Of a stretch of 54,731 nucleotides of DNA, positions 51,977 to 54,731 are shown piece after piece. Both the position numbers and the translations under genes were made by a program. Below the pieces are notes generated by a model, which was given only the letters and a program-made list of their open reading frames with translations, was not told where the DNA came from and ran no database searches. Source of the stretch: RGIG3002 sp964449325 (lineage in GTDB: Bacteria > Bacillota > Clostridia > Lachnospirales > Lachnospiraceae); contig CAYUYJ010000019.1 of the NCBI GenBank assembly GCA_964449325.1, positions 1 to 54,731 on the forward strand, in the 5' to 3' direction. The stretch's first letter is position 1. Each line of letters begins with the position of its first letter.

Positions 51977-53728
51977 TTAATCGCGAACTTTGATGTGAAC
52001 CTCGCGAAGCTGTTGTTCGGTTACGAAGCCCGGTGCGCCGCACATTAAATCCTGTGCATTTCCGTTCATCGGGAACGGGATAATTTCGCGGATGCTTTCT
52101 TCATTTTTGAGAAGCATTATCATACGGTCAACCCCCGGTGCCATACCTGCATGTGGCGGTGCTCCGTACTGGAATGCGTTGTAAAGGGCACCGAATTTTT
52201 CTTTCAAATCTTCTTCCGTATAGCCGGCGATTTCAAAGGCTTTTACCATAATATCCAGATTGTGGTTTCTGACCGCACCGCTGGACAGCTCTACACCGTT
52301 ACATACGATGTCGTACTGATAAGCCAGAATTTCCAACGGGTCTTTTTCATTCAATGCTTCCAGACCACCCTGCGGCATGGAAAACGGATTATGCGTAAAG
52401 TTGATTTTTTTCTCATCACTGTCATATTCAAACATAGGGAAATCGTTTACATAACAGAAACGGTACGCATTTTTTTCTATTAAATCAAGTCTCTCACCAA
52501 GTGCAGTACGAATCTGTCCTGCATACAGGTTGGCTCTTTCTTCTTTATCGGCAATAAAGAAAATCGTATCGCCGGGTTGCAAACCTGCAAGATCAGCCAT
52601 TTCTTTTTTCATCTCCTCGGGAATGAATTTGTCAATGGGACCCTTGTAGCTCATATCCTCTGCCACTTCCAGATAGCCTAAACCTCCCATGCCGATAGAC
52701 TGTGCAAAGGAGAGCAGTTTTTCATGGAAGCCCTTGGACATTTCCGCATGTACCTTAATCGCACGGACACATTTTTTCAGGAAAGGCTTAAAGGTACATC
52801 TTTGGAAAAATTCTGTTACATCCATAATACGAAGGGGATTTCTCAAATCCGGCTTATCCGTACCGAATTCCAGCATTGCCTGTGCATAGCTGATAATCGG
52901 GAACGGGGCTTTTGTTACTTCGTAGCCTTCCGGTGCAAACTTTTCAAAGGTTGCGGAAAGTACCTCTTCCCCTACCCGGAATACGTCCTCCTGTGTGGCA
53001 AAGCTCATTTCAAAATCCAACTGATAAAATTCGCCCGGTGAACGGTCTGCTCTTGCATCCTCATCACGAAAGCACGGTGCAATCTGAAAATATTTATCAA
53101 AGCCGGACACCATCAAAAGCTGTTTGTACTGCTGTGGTGCCTGTGGCAACGCGTAAAATTTTCCCTTATATTTTCTGGACGGAACAATATAATCTCTTGC
53201 CCCCTCCGGTGAAGAAGCGCAAAGAATCGGTGTCTGAATTTCCAAAAATCCCATCTCTGTCATTTTCTGTCTTAAGAAGCTGATTACCTGTGAACGGAAA
53301 ATCATGTTGTCTTTTACTTTTTTATTCCTTAAATCCAGGTAACGGTATTTCAATCTTAAATCTTCTCTTGTTTCCTTGGAGGTCATGACTTCAAACGGAA
53401 GGGGCTGATATACCTTACCGAGAATCTCTACTTTCTTTGCTTCCAACTCAATGGTTCCGGTAGGAATTTTCGGATTATATGTTTCTTCATCACGCTTTTC
53501 AATGGGACCTTCAATTGAAAGACAGTCTTCCTTGCTGATACCTTCTAATAGGCTTGTGTCACGCATAACGACCTGCATCACGCCGTACATATCTCGTACA
53601 TCCAAAAAGGATACCCCGCCGTGGTCGCGGATGTTTTCTACCCAGCCTGCAATTCTGACCGTTTTTCCCACATCGCCTTCACTGAGTTTGTCTAAAGTTG
53701 TGTTGCGGTAAATGTTTTCTGTGTTCAT
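51977..53728 (-). CDS. aspS: Aspartyl-tRNA synthetase, probably non-discriminating
   Basis: 583 residues from ATG 53728 with TTGGAGGAGCATT upstream; the open frame extends six codons further. Bacterial type: anticodon OB fold (1-110), class II core with the GAD insert (about 290-410), FRDEDARADRSPGEFYQLDFE (motif 2) and GMAPGVDRMIMLL (motif 3). In the anticodon domain the segment IRDHGGVSFLDVRD has His36 where Escherichia coli has Leu; His at this place marks AspRS enzymes that also charge tRNA(Asn). Linkage to gatCAB supports that reading. Under an Asp T-box. Confidence 0.97.
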   Translation of the reverse strand: MNTENIYRNTTLDKLSEGDVGKTVRIAGWVENIRDHGGVSFLDVRDMYGVMQVVMRDTSLLEGISKEDCLSIEGPIEKRDEETYNPKIPTGTIELEAKKVEILGKVYQPLPFEVMTSKETREDLRLKYRYLDLRNKKVKDNMIFRSQVISFLRQKMTEMGFLEIQTPILCASSPEGARDYIVPSRKYKGKFYALPQAPQQYKQLLMVSGFDKYFQIAPCFRDEDARADRSPGEFYQLDFEMSFATQEDVFRVGEEVLSATFEKFAPEGYEVTKAPFPIISYAQAMLEFGTDKPDLRNPLRIMDVTEFFQRCTFKPFLKKCVRAIKVHAEMSKGFHEKLLSFAQSIGMGGLGYLEVAEDMSYKGPIDKFIPEEMKKEMADLAGLQPGDTIFFIADKEERANLYAGQIRTALGERLDLIEKNAYRFCYVNDFPMFEYDSDEKKINFTHNPFSMPQGGLEALNEKDPLEILAYQYDIVCNGVELSSGAVRNHNLDIMVKAFEIAGYTEEDLKEKFGALYNAFQYGAPPHAGMAPGVDRMIMLLKNEESIREIIPFPMNGNAQDLMCGAPGFVTEQQLREVHIKVRD

Positions 53729-53746
53729 AATGCTCCTCCAAATCAA

Positions 53747-54030
53747 CTATTTTCTCATACGCAAAAAGTCCCGGAACATAGTCTCCTATGTTCCGGGACG
53801 GATAATCAATTGTATCCGCGGTACCACCCGCATTGGGAATTACTTCCCCGCTCTTACACTTAACGCGTGTCAACGTCCTGCCCTAGCACTTTGTACAAAT
53901 GTAAAATGTTCAGACAGGCTGCTCCGGAGCGTTCCCTTTATTACTTCCCGCAAACGGTGCTCTCAGTCGGTGACACCGTATTCCTGTCGCTTTCCGTAAC
54001 AAGAGTCTCTTTCACTGCATTTTGATAAAG
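53747..54030 (-). promoter_or_regulatory. T-box leader of aspS-gatCAB
   Basis: The minus strand shows the T-box bulge AATGCGGGTGGTACCGCG (53834-53817 region) that pairs with an uncharged tRNA end, and a strong terminator below it. Stem I contains AGAGACTC, CGACAGGAATACGG and a specifier-like CCGACTGAGAGC, giving GAC, the Asp codon. Uncharged tRNA(Asp) would stabilise the antiterminator and switch on aspS and gatCAB. The specifier is read by eye. Confidence 0.88.
53762..53800 (-). terminator. T-box terminator hairpin
   Basis: GTCCCGGAACATAG pairs with CTATGTTCCGGGAC across a 6-base loop, followed on the minus strand by TTTTTGC. It is the OFF state of the aspS leader. Confidence 0.92.
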
Positions 54031-54032
54031 TG

Positions 54033-54061
54033 ATGATAGCATAAGTTTTTTTGTATTGCAA
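54033..54061 (-). promoter_or_regulatory. Promoter of the T-box - aspS - gatCAB operon
   Basis: On the minus strand TTGCAA (54061-54056) and TATCAT (54038-54033) have a 17-base spacer immediately before the T-box leader. Confidence 0.7.
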
Positions 54062-54248
54062 CAAAAAATTAAAATTTTTCTGCTTGTCATTTTTTCCTGC
54101 TTTATGTTATCCTGTAATTAGTCAAATGTGCTTTCACACATTCATACTGCAAGTTTATTTTTTATTCAACTACGCATTTCGCGTAATTTTCACAACTATT
54201 TTTACAAAAAGATTGAGTGGGAAAGGAAGATTGCGTTATAATACGATA

Positions 54249-54731
54249 AAGAAGTTTATTTCGTACTCTCCTTCACCGGAAAGGATTTATTAGTGATGTG
54301 TTGAGCATTCCAATGGAAGATATCAAGTCCGTCAGACTATTAAACACATTTTTATCGAAACGTTTCAAAAAACAGAAACAGGGAATTTTAGATGTTGTCG
54401 TAGAGCTGAATGACAACACTAAAATTAACATCGAAATCCAGACAAAAGTTTATTCCCATTGGGATAAACGAAGCTTGTTTTATCTTTCCAAACTATTCAC
54501 GGAAGATTTAAAAACCGGAAAAGATTATTCTGATTTAAAAAAATGTATCCATATCAGTATTTTGGATTTCAACTTAACAGACAGCCCAATTTATCATTCC
54601 GTTTATCGGCTGCGTGATACAGAAGGGAATGAATTTACAGATTTGTTTGAGCTACATATTATCGAGCTTCGTAAACGTAACAGTTCAGCCTTCAAAATTG
54701 AACCTATAAAAAATAATAGAAAAAAGTGCCG
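54249..54731 (+). pseudogene. 5'-truncated Rpn/PD-(D/E)XK nuclease family transposase
   Basis: The plus-strand frame opens after a TAA near 54247 and reads GFISDVLSIPMEDIKSVRLL, LSKRFKKQKQGILDVVVELN, NIEIQTKVYSHWDKRSLFYL and ISILDFNLTDSPIYHSVYRL before running off the window. It matches the recombination-promoting nuclease (Rpn/YhgA-like) transposases that are multicopy in Lachnospiraceae: the catalytic core GILDVVVELN...NIEIQ is kept. The usual first 30-50 residues are missing and no start codon with a ribosome binding site is present. After ELRKR (54676) the sequence switches into the 52-base terminal repeat, so the 3' part is probably also replaced. Confidence 0.75.
54677..54728 (+). repeat. 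Terminal repeat copy, right end
   Basis: These 52 bases are the exact reverse complement of positions 1-52. Homology begins at GTAACAG and continues to within three bases of the window end. Flanking sequences differ, so this is a repeated unit and not a read artefact within one locus. Confidence 0.85.

Noticed and set aside
54051..54293. 80-codon open frame on the plus strand between the T-box and the Rpn fragment
   Set aside because: It lies over the aspS promoter region, has no ribosome binding site and has the composition of non-coding AT-rich DNA.

Overview
The window looks like the chromosome of a Gram-positive gut anaerobe of the class Clostridia, most likely Lachnospiraceae. This is inferred from AddAB in place of RecBCD, purH split into a stand-alone AICAR formyltransferase plus a PurO-type IMP cyclohydrolase, a CotH/VTC/DUF4956 cluster, DUF6062, DUF2225 and DUF6106-like genes, an Asp T-box, TPP and ZTP riboswitches, strong AGGAGG ribosome binding sites, and frequent TTG or GTG starts. 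I recognised no rRNA, tRNA or CRISPR array. The two window ends carry the same 52 bases in opposite orientation, so the window is framed by copies of a multicopy element and may simply be a contig that breaks there.

Layout. 0-1.1 kb: TPP-riboswitch-controlled thiamine transporter thiT. 1.1-9.7 kb (minus): a lipoprotein serpin followed by addB and addA. 9.8-19.4 kb: housekeeping genes (HAD phosphatase, M19 dipeptidase, DUF3298-type lipoprotein, MATE pump, PfkB sugar kinase, DUF6062, TetR regulator, acidic membrane protein, DUF2225). 19.4-26.0 kb: glnS, then a DedA - glycosyltransferase - response regulator - histidine kinase transcription unit.

26.1-35.1 kb is an accessory island. It holds an Agr-type peptide quorum-sensing locus: agrB and an unlisted 47-codon agrD on the plus strand, facing a minus-strand operon of a double-HTH regulator, a LytTR response regulator and an AgrC-like kinase. 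After it come a 66-codon membrane protein, a broken IS110 transposase joined to a fragment of the BREX gene brxL, and an LXG-like polymorphic toxin with an AHH nuclease tip and a DUF4274-like immunity protein. A diverged inverted-pair element occurs three times here: upstream of agrB, in the middle, and upstream of the toxin gene. This suggests a common regulator or a common mobile footprint, and it is the most interesting signal in the window.

35.2-43.1 kb (minus) is centred on purine nucleotides: guaB, a PocR-GAF-PAS-GGDEF-EAL protein, a ZTP riboswitch, PurO, AICAR formyltransferase and a DHH phosphoesterase. 43.3-48.7 kb: a DUF6106-like protein, the CotH - VTC - DUF4956 operon with a divergent XRE regulator and its operators, and an unknown membrane-anchored protein. 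48.7-54.1 kb (minus): T-box - aspS - gatC - gatA - gatB. AspRS carries the His seen in non-discriminating enzymes and GlnRS is also encoded, so GatCAB probably serves mainly Asn-tRNA(Asn). The window ends in a 5'-truncated Rpn/PD-(D/E)XK transposase gene that is cut by the repeated end sequence.
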